Position numbers and translations under genes: made by a program. This document shows, piece by piece, positions 18,041 through 26,836 of a DNA stretch of 64,000 nt. The stretch comes from Teichococcus coralli (GTDB lineage Bacteria > Pseudomonadota > Alphaproteobacteria > Acetobacterales > Acetobacteraceae). The first letter of the stretch is position 1; the number at the start of each line of letters is the position of its first letter. The notes beneath the pieces were generated by a model. That model ran no database searches. It saw nothing but the letters and a program-made list of their open reading frames with translations, and was not told where the DNA came from. The stretch lies in contig NZ_SNVJ01000002.1 of assembly GCF_009829925.1 (NCBI RefSeq), positions 62,001-126,000 on the forward strand, written 5' to 3'.

Positions 18041-19462
18041 ATGTCCGATACCGATCCGGCCCTGATGTCGGCCGAGCAGCTCCTGGCTCTCTACGCGCGC
18101 CGCCGCCTTTCCCCGGTCGAGGCGTTGCAGGCCGTGCTGGAGCGGGTCGCGCGCTACAATCCCTGGGTCAACGCCTTCGCGGTGCTGAACCCGAAGGCGC
18201 TCGCCCAGGCCGGCGAATCGGAGGCGCGCTGGGCCGCCGGCCGGCCGATCGGGCCGCTCGACGGCGTGCCGGCCACCGTGAAGGACCTGCTGAACCTGCA
18301 AGGCTTTCCCACCCGCCGCGGCAGCAAGACCACCGACACCGCCCCCGCGATGGAGGACGCCCCCGCCGTGGTCGGGCTGAAGGCTGCGGGCGCCGTCATC
18401 CTCGGCAAGACCACCACCACCGAGTTCGGCTGGAAGACTCCGGGCGACTGCCCGCTGCACGGCATCACCCGCAATCCCTGGAACGCGCAGCGCACCGTGG
18501 GCGGCTCCTCCTCCGGCGCCGGCGCGGCAGGTGCCGCAGGCTTCGGGCCGCTGCATGTCGGTACCGATGCCGGCGGCTCCATCCGCATTCCCGCCGCCTA
18601 TTGCGGGCTGGTGGGCTTCAAGCCGACCTATGGCCGCATCCCGCAATGGCCGCACAGCGCCTTCGGCCAGGTTTCCTGCGCCGGGCCGATGACGCGCACC
18701 GTGCGGGACGCCGCGCTGATGTTCTCCGCCATGGCGCAGGGCGACGTCCGCGACCCATTCTGCCTGCATGACGAGCCGCGCGACTGGCGCGCCGGCATCG
18801 AGGAGGGCGTGGCCGGGCTGCGGGTCGCCGTGGTGCGCCGCCTGGGCTATGCCCCGCCGATCGACGCCGAGGGCGAGGCCGCCGTGCTGACCGCCGCGCG
18901 CATCCTCTCCGAGGCGGGCGCGATCGTCGAGGACGCCGACCCGGCGCTGCCCGACACCCGCCACATCTTCGGGCGGGTCTGGGGCGTGGCGCTGGCGCGG
19001 CTGGTCAGGACCATGGCACCGGAGAAGCGCGACCTGCTGGACAAGGGGCTGGAGGAGGTGGCGGAGCGCGAGGGCGGCATGTCCGCCATCGACTTTCTTG
19101 GCGCCGAGGCGATGCGTGGCGAGGCGGCGCATGCGATGGCGCGCTTCCACCTGAAATACGACCTGGTGCTCTGCCCAACGACCCCCACCGCCGCCTTTGC
19201 CGCCGACACCCCGACGCTGAAGCCCACCGAGGCGCTGTGGCGGGACTGGGCACCCTGGACCTTCGCCTTCAACCTGACCCGCCAGCCCGCCATCACCGTG
19301 CCCTTCGGGACCGACGAGGACGGCATGCCGCGTGGCGTGCAGTTCGCGGCGGCGCAGTTGCGGGACGACCTCTGCTTCCGCGCGGCGCGGGTGATCGAGC
19401 AGGCGGTGACGCTGCCGCCGCCGAAGCCCGAGGCGCAGGCCTGCGCGCACCATGCGCACTGA
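18041..19462 (+). CDS. Amidase (amidase-signature family)
   Basis: Amidase-signature hydrolase of 473 residues with the Ser-cisSer-Lys triad visible: Lys81 in VPATVKDLLN, the GGSSSGAG serine loop at about 155-161, and the nucleophile Ser180 in GTDAGGSIRIPA. These enzymes hydrolyse amides such as indoleacetamide, nitrile-derived amides or ureidocarboxylates; the substrate cannot be fixed. No signal peptide, so cytosolic. The start at 18041 excludes a non-homologous 38-codon extension. The histidine-rich end ACAHHAH is unusual but lies outside the fold. Confidence 0.92.
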   Translation: MSDTDPALMSAEQLLALYARRRLSPVEALQAVLERVARYNPWVNAFAVLNPKALAQAGESEARWAAGRPIGPLDGVPATVKDLLNLQGFPTRRGSKTTDTAPAMEDAPAVVGLKAAGAVILGKTTTTEFGWKTPGDCPLHGITRNPWNAQRTVGGSSSGAGAAGAAGFGPLHVGTDAGGSIRIPAAYCGLVGFKPTYGRIPQWPHSAFGQVSCAGPMTRTVRDAALMFSAMAQGDVRDPFCLHDEPRDWRAGIEEGVAGLRVAVVRRLGYAPPIDAEGEAAVLTAARILSEAGAIVEDADPALPDTRHIFGRVWGVALARLVRTMAPEKRDLLDKGLEEVAEREGGMSAIDFLGAEAMRGEAAHAMARFHLKYDLVLCPTTPTAAFAADTPTLKPTEALWRDWAPWTFAFNLTRQPAITVPFGTDEDGMPRGVQFAAAQLRDDLCFRAARVIEQAVTLPPPKPEAQACAHHAH

Positions 19463-19502
19463 CGGAAGCCGCCAGTGTCGCGGCAGGCACCTCGCCCTGC
19501 CA

Positions 19503-19530
19503 CGCCGCAGCTTCTGTGGGGGCTGCGGCG
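19503..19530 (+). terminator. Hairpin between amidase and esterase genes
   Basis: Perfect 9-bp stem CGCCGCAGC (19503-19511) and GCTGCGGCG (19522-19530) with a 10-nt loop, followed by only two T residues. It sits 40 bp after the amidase stop and 10 bp before the esterase start, so it may limit read-through or affect initiation of the esterase. Confidence 0.4.
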
Positions 19531-19540
19531 TTAGCACCGC

Positions 19541-20410
19541 ATGAGCCTTACACGACGGGCCCTGCCCTTCCTCGCGCCGCTGATCAGCGGCTGCACTCCG
19601 GCCCGGCTGGCCAACGCACTGACCCCTTCCGGCGGCTACCGCCTCGAGGCCGGCCTGACCTACCAGCCCGGGCCGCGTGGCGGCCTCGACGTCTACGAGC
19701 CGGCGGGAGCCTCGCCCGCGACGCCGCTGCTGGTTTTCTTCTACGGAGGCGGCTGGCGCTCCGGCGACCGGGAGGCCTATCGCTTCGTTGCGCAGGCGCT
19801 GACCACGCTGGGCTGCGCCGTCGCCGTGCCGGACTACCGGCTGATGCCGGAGGGCCCCTGGCCTGCCTTCATGGAGGACGGCGCCGCCGCGGTGCGGTGG
19901 CTGCGGCAGGGTCCAGCCGCCGGCCGGCCGATGGTGCTGATGGGGCACTCCGCCGGCGCCTTCATTGCGCTCGGTCTCGCCACCGATCCGCGCTGGCTGG
20001 GCGATGCGGCGCGGAGCCGGCTGGCCGCCGCCATTGGCCTTGCCGGCCCCTACGACTTCCAGCCCGAGGCGCCGGAATATCTCGCCACCTTTGCCCGCGC
20101 GCCCGGCCGGCATGCCCGCGCCACGCCGTTGGATGCGGGGGAGCTGGCGGGCAGCCCGCCCACGCTGCTGATGCACGGCCTGGCGGACGACCTGGTCAGC
20201 CCCGGGCAATCCCGCGTGCTGGCGGCGCGGCTGCAGTCCGCCGGCTGTCCGGTCCGGGAGATCGAGTATGCCGGCCTCGGACATATCGGCCTTGTTGCCG
20301 CCCTGGCGGCGCCGCTGCGGCAGCTCGGCCTGGCCGGCGCACCCGTGCTGGCGGATATCGGCGCCTTCCTCAGGGACTACGGGCTGCGCGAGCCCGCCCG
20401 CCCTGCCTAG
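19541..20410 (+). CDS. Lipoprotein alpha/beta hydrolase (carboxylesterase-like)
   Basis: Esterase of the BD-FAE/HSL-like alpha/beta-hydrolase group, 289 residues. The N-terminus has a short hydrophobic stretch ending in the lipobox ISGC with Cys18, so it is probably a lipoprotein. The oxyanion motif is FYGGGW (67-72), the nucleophile Ser137 is in GHSAGA, the probable acid is in HGLADDLV and the base in GLGHIGL near the C-terminus. Its stop overlaps the convergent response-regulator gene by 4 bases. Substrate unknown, probably a short-chain ester in the envelope. Confidence 0.85.
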   Translation: MSLTRRALPFLAPLISGCTPARLANALTPSGGYRLEAGLTYQPGPRGGLDVYEPAGASPATPLLVFFYGGGWRSGDREAYRFVAQALTTLGCAVAVPDYRLMPEGPWPAFMEDGAAAVRWLRQGPAAGRPMVLMGHSAGAFIALGLATDPRWLGDAARSRLAAAIGLAGPYDFQPEAPEYLATFARAPGRHARATPLDAGELAGSPPTLLMHGLADDLVSPGQSRVLAARLQSAGCPVREIEYAGLGHIGLVAALAAPLRQLGLAGAPVLADIGAFLRDYGLREPARPA

Positions 20411-20868
20411 CCGTTACCGGCATCGGCGTGCCCGCGCATCCCCTGAACGGCGCTTTCAAGCTGCCGCATGGAATAGGGCTTGGCCAGGAACCCGACACCC
20501 TGCTGCAGGGCGGGTGGCAGCGAAACGGCGGCCTCGGCATGGCCGCTGGCCAGCAGCACCGGCAGGCCCGGATGCAACTGCCGGGCCTCGGCCGCCAGCA
20601 CGATGCCGTTCATCCCGGGAAGGCTGACGTCGGTGATCATCAAGGCCGGGGCGGGGTTCGACTTCAGCCAGTCCAGCGCCTGCTCGGCGCGGCCGACGCC
20701 GATCGCCTCGAAGTCCATCATCTCCAGCATCTGAATGAGGTTCATGCAGATCAGCGGCTCGTCCTCGACGACCAGCACGACGCTGCCGACAGGCCAGCCT
20801 TGACCCTCCTCGGGCATGTCGGTGGCTGCGGCGGAGAGGCTGCGCGGCACGGCCTTGGCCAGATGCAT
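20407..20868 (-). CDS. Single-domain response regulator (CheY-like receiver)
   Basis: Stand-alone receiver domain of 153 residues without an output domain. Acidic pocket Glu35/Asp36, phosphorylated Asp80 (MITDVSLPG), switch Ser108 (LLASGH) and Lys130 (LAKPYS) are all present. The first 28 residues form a non-conserved tail. I chose ATG 20868, preceded by AAGGAACC, over an upstream frame. No histidine kinase is next to it, so it probably receives phosphate from a hybrid or HWE kinase elsewhere. Convergent with the esterase gene, overlapping it by 4 bp. Confidence 0.9.
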   Translation of the reverse strand: MHLAKAVPRSLSAAATDMPEEGQGWPVGSVVLVVEDEPLICMNLIQMLEMMDFEAIGVGRAEQALDWLKSNPAPALMITDVSLPGMNGIVLAAEARQLHPGLPVLLASGHAEAAVSLPPALQQGVGFLAKPYSMRQLESAVQGMRGHADAGNG

Positions 20869-21144
20869 GGTGGTTCCTTCCGGGGAAAGCGGACGGTCAG
20901 CCTGACTCAAGGGGCGCACCTCCACATTGTGCCGTCCAGTCGAGAATGGGGGCGAGGATCACGGATGCGCGGCCACGCCGACGCAGCGGGCGCAGCCTGC
21001 TCTCCACGATCCGATCCTGGAATGCGGTAGCCAACTTCCCCGCCTCTGTCCATTCCCCGTGGAACATCTTTGCGCGCCGGCTTCACGGCGAGCGGCGAAC
21101 GCGGCACCTTGGCGCCGCAACCGCAGCATCGAGGAGAGTGGCGT

Positions 21145-22326
21145 ATGAGCGCCAGCGAAGCACGGATCACGGAATGGCTGGCGACCCAGCAGGGCGCCAT
21201 GCTGGCCGAGCTGGAGGCCATGGTAAACATCGATGGCGGCAGCTACGACAAGGCGGGCGTCGATGCGGTGGGCGAGCGCGTGAGGGCCTTCTGCGCGCGG
21301 CACAGCATCGCCGTCGAGGTCGTGCCCGGCCAGCAGCACGGCGACTGCCTGCGGGCGACGGTGGCGGGCGAGCAAGCAGCCGGCTCGGGCAATGCGCAGC
21401 GCAACATCGTGCTGATGGGCCATCGCGACACGGTGTTCCCCAAGGGGGAGCCGGAGCGGCGCCCCTTCCGCGTCGAGAACGGCATCGCCACCGGCCCGGG
21501 GGTCTGCGACATGAAGGCCGGCCTGGTGCAGAACATGTTCGTGCTGGCCGCCTTCGCGCAGTTCGGCGGCGCGCCCGGCCCGCTGGTCGGCCTGTTCACC
21601 GGCGATGAGGAGATCGGCTCCCCCGAGGGCCGCCCGGTGATCGAGGCGGAAGCCCGCAAGGCCCGCGTCGTCTTCAACTCCGAGCCCGGCCGCCCCTCCG
21701 GCGCCGTGGTCACCGGCCGCAAGGGCGGCGTGTTCATGGTGATGGACATCGAGGGCAAGGCCGCCCATTCCGGCGGCAACTTCGAGGCAGGCATCAGCGC
21801 CATCGAGGAACTGGCCCGCAAGGTGCAAGCGATCCATGCGCTGACTGACATCCCCCGCGGCATCACGCTGAATGTCGGCCTGGTCTCGGGTGGCCAGTCG
21901 GTCAACACCGTCGCGCCCTGGGCGCAGGGACAGATCGACCTGCGCTACATCCATCCCGAGGACCGCGACGACGTCATGGGCCGCATCCACGCCATTGTGG
22001 AGAAGAGCTTCGTTCCCGGCACGCGCGCGCGGCTGGCGATCCGCGGCGAGTTCCTGCCGCTGGCGCAGAACCCCGGCACCGATGCGGTCTTCGGCATCTA
22101 CAAGGCGGCCGCGGCGGAAAGCGGCTTCGAGACCATGGGCGAGTTCGCCGGCGGCTGCGCTGACAGCGGCTTCACCGCGGCGGTCGGCGCGCCGACGCTC
22201 TGCGCCGTGGGCCCGGTGGGCGGGAAGGCGCACAGCCCGGAGGAATACCTGGAGGTCGCGACCCTTGTGCCGCGCGCCCAGGCCCTCGCACGGGCCATCC
22301 TGAAGCTGGAGAGCGCCGGCCTCTGA
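21145..22326 (+). CDS. M20 family metallopeptidase (carboxypeptidase G2-like)
   Basis: Di-zinc aminoacylase/carboxypeptidase, 393 residues, cytosolic. Zinc and catalytic residues are in order: His93 and Asp95 (MGHRDTV), bridging Asp122 (CDMKAG), catalytic Glu155/Glu156 (GDEEIGS), a dimerisation-domain insertion with KAAHSGGNFEAG, and the final histidine in GGKAHSPEE. The layout is that of glutamate carboxypeptidase/CPG2. The start at 21145 follows GAGGAG. About 280 bp of divergent intergenic space lies upstream, with no obvious operator. Confidence 0.92.
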   Translation: MSASEARITEWLATQQGAMLAELEAMVNIDGGSYDKAGVDAVGERVRAFCARHSIAVEVVPGQQHGDCLRATVAGEQAAGSGNAQRNIVLMGHRDTVFPKGEPERRPFRVENGIATGPGVCDMKAGLVQNMFVLAAFAQFGGAPGPLVGLFTGDEEIGSPEGRPVIEAEARKARVVFNSEPGRPSGAVVTGRKGGVFMVMDIEGKAAHSGGNFEAGISAIEELARKVQAIHALTDIPRGITLNVGLVSGGQSVNTVAPWAQGQIDLRYIHPEDRDDVMGRIHAIVEKSFVPGTRARLAIRGEFLPLAQNPGTDAVFGIYKAAAAESGFETMGEFAGGCADSGFTAAVGAPTLCAVGPVGGKAHSPEEYLEVATLVPRAQALARAILKLESAGL

Positions 22327-22337
22327 GGCCATGAAGC

Positions 22338-22363
22338 GGCCGGGAGGAAGGCTCCTCCCGGCC
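22338..22363. terminator. Bidirectional hairpin between M20 peptidase and repeat protein
   Basis: Perfect 11-bp stem GGCCGGGAGGA (22338-22348) and TCCTCCCGGCC (22353-22363) with a 4-nt loop, placed between two convergent stops. No T-tract on either side, but position and strength suit a shared transcript end. Confidence 0.6.
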
Positions 22364-22379
22364 GATGGCCGACGCCGGC

Positions 22380-24782
22380 TCAGCCGAAGCTGAGATCACC
22401 GTGCCCGGCCATGCTGGCCTGCAGAAAGTGCTGCAGCGGGTTGATGCCTTCCGCGGCAACCTCGGGGTGGGCCGCCAGGTAGCCGCTGGTGGAGAAGTTC
22501 GCGCTCGGGTCGCGCCCTTCCTTCCAGCCGGCCTCCTCGTAGTGCTGCAGCGGGTTGATGCCGCCCCGCGCGATGTCGGGATAATGCGTCAGGTAGAAGG
22601 CGGTGTCGAAGAAGGCATTCGGGTTGCGCCCCTCGCGCCAGCCATGGGCGGCGAAATGCTCGGACGGATCGAGCCCGCCCTGCGCGATATCCGGGTAGGC
22701 GGTGAAGTAGAAGTTGTTGTCCACCAGCGGGTCCTGCGGACCGGTCGCGTGGGGCGTGGCGGCGAAGGTCGCCCGCCCCTGCGCCTCGCCGATGAGAAGA
22801 TAGTGCGTCAGCGGCTCCATGCCGGAGGCCGCGACATCCGGGTTCGCGGCCAGATACTTGCCGGCGCTGAAGTTCGCCGAGGGATCGCGCCCCTCGTGCC
22901 AGCCATGCTGTTCGTAGTGCTGCAGCGGCTCGATGCCGCCCGCTGCCACGTCCGGGTTCTGGTTCAGGTAATACGCAACATGGAACAGCGCGTTGGGATC
23001 GCGCCCCTCGCGCCAGCCATGCTGCTCGTAGTGCTGCAGCGGATCGATGCCCGCCTGCGCGATGTCGAGATTATGCGCCAGGTAGAAGGCGGTGTCGAAC
23101 CAGACACTCGGGTTGCGTCCCTCGCGCCAGCCATGGGCGGCGAAATGCTCGGACGGATCGAGCCCGCCCTGCGCGATATCCGGGTAGGCGGTGAAGTAGA
23201 AGCTGTTGTCCACCAACGGGTCCTGCGGACCGGTCGCGTGGGGCGTGGCGGCGAAGGTCGCCCGTCCCTGCGCCTCGCCGATGAGAAGGTAGTGCGTCAG
23301 CGGCTCCATGCCGGAGGCCGCGACATCCGGGTTCGCGGCCAGATACTTGCCGGCGCTGAAGCTCGCCGAGGGATCGCGCCCTTCGCGCCAGCCATGCTGT
23401 TCGTAGTGCTGCAGCGGCTCGATGCCGCCCGCTGCCACGTCCGGGTTTTGGTTCAGGTAGTATGCGGTATGGAACAGCGCGTTGGGGTCGCGCCCCTCGC
23501 GCCAGCCATGCTGCTCGTAGTGCTGCAGCGGATCGATGCCCGCCTGCGCGATGTCGGGATTATGCGCCAGGTAGAAGGCGCGGTCGAACCCCGCCGCCGG
23601 GAAGTCGGCCGAGTTCCGCGGCAGGTTGATGGTCAGATCCAGCGCGGCGGCGGCGGAGACATTGTTCGCCGCATCGGTCGCGGTGGCGATCAGGTGATGC
23701 AAGCCGCCGGAAAGCGCGCCCGTGGTCAGGCTCCAGGCGCCATCGGCCGCCGTGACGGTGCCGAGCAGTGTGGTGCCATCGGTGTCATAGACCCTGACGG
23801 TGCTGCCGGCCTCGGCGGTGCCGACCAGCGTCGGCGTGGTGTCGCCGGTGATGCCGTCGCCCGCCTGGCCGGTGTCGCTGGCGGCGTCGAGCAGCAGCGT
23901 CGGCGCTTCAGGCGGCGTGATGTCGCCCGGGTTGCCGGCGCTCACCGTCACTTGCCTGGGCGCCGAGGTGCTGAACTCGAAGTAGTGCCATTCCTGCGCG
24001 ATGTCGCTGAAGGCCGACTGTATGGAGGTGGCGGCGAAGCTGTGCACGCCACCCGTGAGCGGCCCGGTTGTGAAGTGCCAGACACCCGTTGCATCCGCCT
24101 GGACCTGGGGGTCCACGGCGATGTTCGGGTCGTGCGGATCCTGGGTGGCGAGATCCTTGATCAACACCTTGGCGTTGGCTTCCGCCGTGCCGGTCAGCAC
24201 GGCGCGGGTGCCGCCCTGGCCGTCCGGCTGGAGGGTGATGTCGGTGATGGCGGCAGTGTAGTCGAAATCCGCGCCGGCGGCGACGAAGTCGCCGACCAGC
24301 AGGTCCCGCGCGCCGTTCGCATCCGTTACCGAGCCGTGAACCGTTAGCGTCTGGCTGGGCGAGAGATGAAAGAGCACGCCTCCGCCGGCGGCCTGGGTGG
24401 CGGTCGCCATCACCTGGGTGAAGCTGCGGAAGTCGAAGCCGGGCAGGCTGATGACGTCGCCGCCATCCACCCCGGGGGTAAAGTCGAGAATTGTGTCGTT
24501 GCCCTCGCCGGCACGGATGATGAAGGTGTCGCCCCGCGGGATGACATGGCCCGCCGCATGCTGCAGCGCTCCGCCACCGATCAAGGTATCGTCACCGGCG
24601 CCGCCATCGAGAGTGTTCGGGCTGCTGTTCCCGGTGATGGTGTTGTCGTAGGCGTTGCCTGTCGCGGTGCGCCAGCCGTTACCGGTCAGCGTCAGATTCG
24701 CGTAACTGGCGTAATCGCCTGTCAGGCTGGCATTGTCCCAGCTTTCAAGCGTGAGGCTGGTGGGCGGAGGAGAAGCGGTCAC
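22380..24782 (-). CDS. Large repeat protein with RTX-like and Ig-like domains
   Basis: Acidic 800-residue protein, probably secreted. Residues 46-71 hold a short hemolysin-type calcium motif (LDGGAGDDTLIGGG). About 220-440 are two bacterial Ig-like beta-sandwich segments (TGTAEANAKVLIKD; VGTAEAGSTVRVYD). The C-terminal half is ten degenerate repeats of about 38 residues with a core like YLAHNPDIAQAG...HYEQHGWREGRDP; repeats 1-4 and 5-8 are near-identical 163-residue blocks. No Sec signal peptide, as in type I secreted RTX proteins, but no secretion genes are nearby. I chose GTG 24782, which has GAGAGGAAA upstream, over an ATG at 24989. Likely cell-surface or matrix adhesin; function not known. 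Confidence 0.8.
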   Translation of the reverse strand: MTASPPPTSLTLESWDNASLTGDYASYANLTLTGNGWRTATGNAYDNTITGNSSPNTLDGGAGDDTLIGGGALQHAAGHVIPRGDTFIIRAGEGNDTILDFTPGVDGGDVISLPGFDFRSFTQVMATATQAAGGGVLFHLSPSQTLTVHGSVTDANGARDLLVGDFVAAGADFDYTAAITDITLQPDGQGGTRAVLTGTAEANAKVLIKDLATQDPHDPNIAVDPQVQADATGVWHFTTGPLTGGVHSFAATSIQSAFSDIAQEWHYFEFSTSAPRQVTVSAGNPGDITPPEAPTLLLDAASDTGQAGDGITGDTTPTLVGTAEAGSTVRVYDTDGTTLLGTVTAADGAWSLTTGALSGGLHHLIATATDAANNVSAAAALDLTINLPRNSADFPAAGFDRAFYLAHNPDIAQAGIDPLQHYEQHGWREGRDPNALFHTAYYLNQNPDVAAGGIEPLQHYEQHGWREGRDPSASFSAGKYLAANPDVAASGMEPLTHYLLIGEAQGRATFAATPHATGPQDPLVDNSFYFTAYPDIAQGGLDPSEHFAAHGWREGRNPSVWFDTAFYLAHNLDIAQAGIDPLQHYEQHGWREGRDPNALFHVAYYLNQNPDVAAGGIEPLQHYEQHGWHEGRDPSANFSAGKYLAANPDVAASGMEPLTHYLLIGEAQGRATFAATPHATGPQDPLVDNNFYFTAYPDIAQGGLDPSEHFAAHGWREGRNPNAFFDTAFYLTHYPDIARGGINPLQHYEEAGWKEGRDPSANFSTSGYLAAHPEVAAEGINPLQHFLQASMAGHGDLSFG
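22608..23096 (-). repeat. 489-bp tandem duplication, distal copy
   Basis: Encodes repeats 5-8 of the large repeat protein. It matches the adjacent 23097-23585 at an exact offset of 489 bp (163 codons), with only scattered base differences, so the duplication is recent and in frame. Confidence 0.92.
23097..23585 (-). repeat. 489-bp tandem duplication, proximal copy
   Basis: Encodes repeats 1-4 of the large repeat protein, upstream partner of 22608-23096. Differences between the copies include NPDIAQ versus NLDIAQ and NSFYF versus NNFYF, so the copies have begun to diverge. Confidence 0.92.
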
Positions 24783-25092
24783 GCGAAGGTTTCCTCTCGG
24801 GCGGCCGTGCGGCCATTGCAGCGCGAACGCCAGGGCCGGCGCCTGCGATGAACAGATGCCGCCAGGAAACGGGAGCCACGATACCGATCGGAGTTCCCAC
24901 AGCGCCGCGTGTCCGCCCTGGCAGAAGCCGGCGCGACCCCTCACAGGAGAGTTGTCGCGCCGTCCGCTTACGTTTCCATTTTGAGACATCCGCGGTCAAG
25001 CAGACGCCTGAAAACTAAAACGAGAGCAACTTCAGTGGATTACGGGGCAGTAAGCTTTCGTTAATGCGTGGTGGGAGTGCCAGGCGCGGCCC
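24783..25092. other. 310-bp intergenic stretch upstream of the repeat-protein gene
   Basis: Lies between corA and the repeat-protein start on the same strand. The part at 24990-25080 is markedly richer in A and T than the rest of the window (for example TGAAAACTAAAACGAG), as expected for a promoter. An in-frame ATG at 24989 would extend the repeat protein by 69 residues, but that extension looks non-coding. No hairpin or RNA gene recognised. Confidence 0.35.
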
Positions 25093-26082
25093 TTAAAGCC
25101 AGCCCTTCCGCTTGAAGTAGAAGACCGGAAGCACGCCGCTCACCACCATCACCAGCAATGCCAGAGGATAGCCGAGATGCCATCCCAGCTCCGGCATATG
25201 GGCGAAGTTCATGCCGTAGATGCTGGCCACCAGGGTCGGCGGCATCAGCGCCACGCTGGCGACCGTGAAGGTCTTGATGATGCCGTTCTGGTCGATGTTG
25301 ATGATGCCGAGCACAGCATCGAGCAGGAAATTTGCCTTGTTGTTGAGGAAGGCGGCATGCTCGACGAGGGAGCGGACATCGCGCATCAGCGTCTTGATCG
25401 AGTTCTTGGCTTCCTTGCGCACGGCGGTGGACTTCTCGGCCCCCACGAAGGTGAGGATGCGCGAAAGGCCGAGCAGCGTTTCGTTGGCGCGGCTGGTCAC
25501 CTCGCCGACCTCGCCAAGCGCGATCAGCACGTCCTTCATCTCGGCGTCCCGCGCCTTGACCTTCACCTTGGAATGGCTGCGGGCGTTGCGGAAGGCGGCC
25601 CGGCTGGCGCGATCCATGTCGGCGCCGACGCGCTCCAGCACGTCGGCCAGCCGGTCCACGACCTGTTCGAACTGGCCGAGCATCACGCCATCCGCGCTTT
25701 GCAGAAGCGCCGGCGTGCGCAAGGCGCGGTTGGAGAAGACCGCGAAGGCCTTGGGCGTGGCGTAGCGCACCGTGACAAGGTGGCTCTCCGCCAGCACGAA
25801 GGTGATGGCGGTCGAACCATATTCCCCTTCGTCCACGCCGTAGAGGAAGTTCGCCGTCAGAAAGAGCGCCACTTCCTCCTTGTAGAGCCGCGAGGAGCTC
25901 TCGATCTCCTGCATCTCCTCGCGGGTCGGGATCTCCAGGTTGAGCGCCGCCTGGACCGCCTGCTCTTCCTCGCGCGTGGGCGCCAGCAGGTCGATCCAGA
26001 TGGCCGCCCGCAGCTCGTCAGCGGTGGGAATGCCTTCGCCCCGGACGGTCCGCCCCTCGCGCACCGTGTAGATGGTCATCAT
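25093..26082 (-). CDS. corA: Magnesium/cobalt transporter CorA
   Basis: Homopentameric divalent-cation channel of the inner membrane, 329 residues. A large cytosolic N-terminal domain rich in charged helices is followed by two C-terminal helices. The selectivity motif YGMN is at 289-292 (SIYGMNFAHMPEL), and the basic tail FKRKGWL ends the protein. The start is ATG 26082 (MMTIYTV); the second ATG at 26079 is an equal alternative. It lies 28 bp downstream of mtnC and may be co-transcribed with the methionine-salvage genes, though the link is not functional in any known pathway. Confidence 0.95.
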   Translation of the reverse strand: MMTIYTVREGRTVRGEGIPTADELRAAIWIDLLAPTREEEQAVQAALNLEIPTREEMQEIESSSRLYKEEVALFLTANFLYGVDEGEYGSTAITFVLAESHLVTVRYATPKAFAVFSNRALRTPALLQSADGVMLGQFEQVVDRLADVLERVGADMDRASRAAFRNARSHSKVKVKARDAEMKDVLIALGEVGEVTSRANETLLGLSRILTFVGAEKSTAVRKEAKNSIKTLMRDVRSLVEHAAFLNNKANFLLDAVLGIINIDQNGIIKTFTVASVALMPPTLVASIYGMNFAHMPELGWHLGYPLALLVMVVSGVLPVFYFKRKGWL

Positions 26083-26110
26083 GCGGTGCGGGCTCCTGGG
26101 CTGAAGGGTC

Positions 26111-26836
26111 TCAGGCGGCCTCGCCGGCCGGACGGGTTGCAGCGGGCAGGCCGAAGCGCGCGGCGACGCCCGGGAAGTCCGCCGCCTGCGGGTGGCGCGG
26201 GCTGGGCTCGGTGCCGTCCTGCGGCCGCACCAGCTGGCAGACCTGCATCCCGGCGGCGGCGGCGGCATCCAGCTCCTCCGCCACGTCGGAAAGGAACAGG
26301 ATCTCGCCCGCCGGCCGGTGCAGCCCCTGCGCGATGGCGGCATAGCTGGCCGCCTCCCGCTTGCCGCCCACGGCCGTGTCGAAGAAGCCGCTGAACAGGC
26401 CGGCGAGGTCTCCGGCGACCGAATACCCGAAAAGCAGCTTCTGCGCCGCCACCGAGCCGGAGGAATAAACGTAGAGACTGATGCCTGCACGCGACCAGGC
26501 GCGAAGGCAGGGTGCCACATCCGGCCAGAGATGCCCCCGCACCTCGCCGCTGAGGAAGCCGTCGCGCCAGATCACGCCCTGCAGCGTCTTCAGCGGGCCG
26601 ATCTTGGCGTCCTCCGCCATCCAGCGGCGCAAGGCGGCGGCAGGCTCCTCGCCTGGGCGGGCGGCCTGGCGGGTGGCCTCCAGGCAGGCGGCAACCTCGG
26701 GGTCCGTGCCATGCGCCAAGAGGAAGGCATCGAGCGCCCGCTCCGCGAAGGGGAACAGGGTCTCCTTCACGAAGGCGATCGCGCTGGTGGTGCCTTCGAT
26801 ATCGGTCAGAACGGCGCTGACCGGCGCCGCCGTCAC
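26111..26836 (-). CDS. mtnC: Enolase-phosphatase E1 MtnC
   Basis: Bifunctional HAD enzyme of the methionine salvage pathway: enolises 2,3-diketo-5-methylthiopentyl-1-phosphate and then removes the phosphate to give acireductone. 241 residues. HAD motif I is LTDIEGTTS with Asp12 and Glu14 (DxEG is specific to E1 enzymes), motif II YSSGS, and motif III/IV around LFLSDVAEELDAA. The start is GTG 26836 in a GTGA overlap with the mtnD stop, which fixes the reading. Third gene of mtnB-mtnD-mtnC. Confidence 0.95.
   Translation of the reverse strand: MTAAPVSAVLTDIEGTTSAIAFVKETLFPFAERALDAFLLAHGTDPEVAACLEATRQAARPGEEPAAALRRWMAEDAKIGPLKTLQGVIWRDGFLSGEVRGHLWPDVAPCLRAWSRAGISLYVYSSGSVAAQKLLFGYSVAGDLAGLFSGFFDTAVGGKREAASYAAIAQGLHRPAGEILFLSDVAEELDAAAAAGMQVCQLVRPQDGTEPSPRHPQAADFPGVAARFGLPAATRPAGEAA

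Noticed and set aside
17753..20284. 843-codon minus-strand open frame opposite the amidase and esterase genes
   Set aside because: Shadow of the amidase (intact triad) and esterase (intact nucleophile elbow). High GC content keeps stops rare in this antisense frame.
22600..23600. CRISPR-like array suggested by regularly spaced repeats
   Set aside because: The repeats are in-frame protein repeats of about 114 bp without uniform spacers, and no cas genes are near.
22365..24347. 660-codon plus-strand repeat-containing open frame
   Set aside because: It is the reverse complement of the repeat protein. The minus frame has RTX and Ig-like signatures and a good start, whereas the plus frame has no recognisable domain; its repeats merely mirror the real ones.
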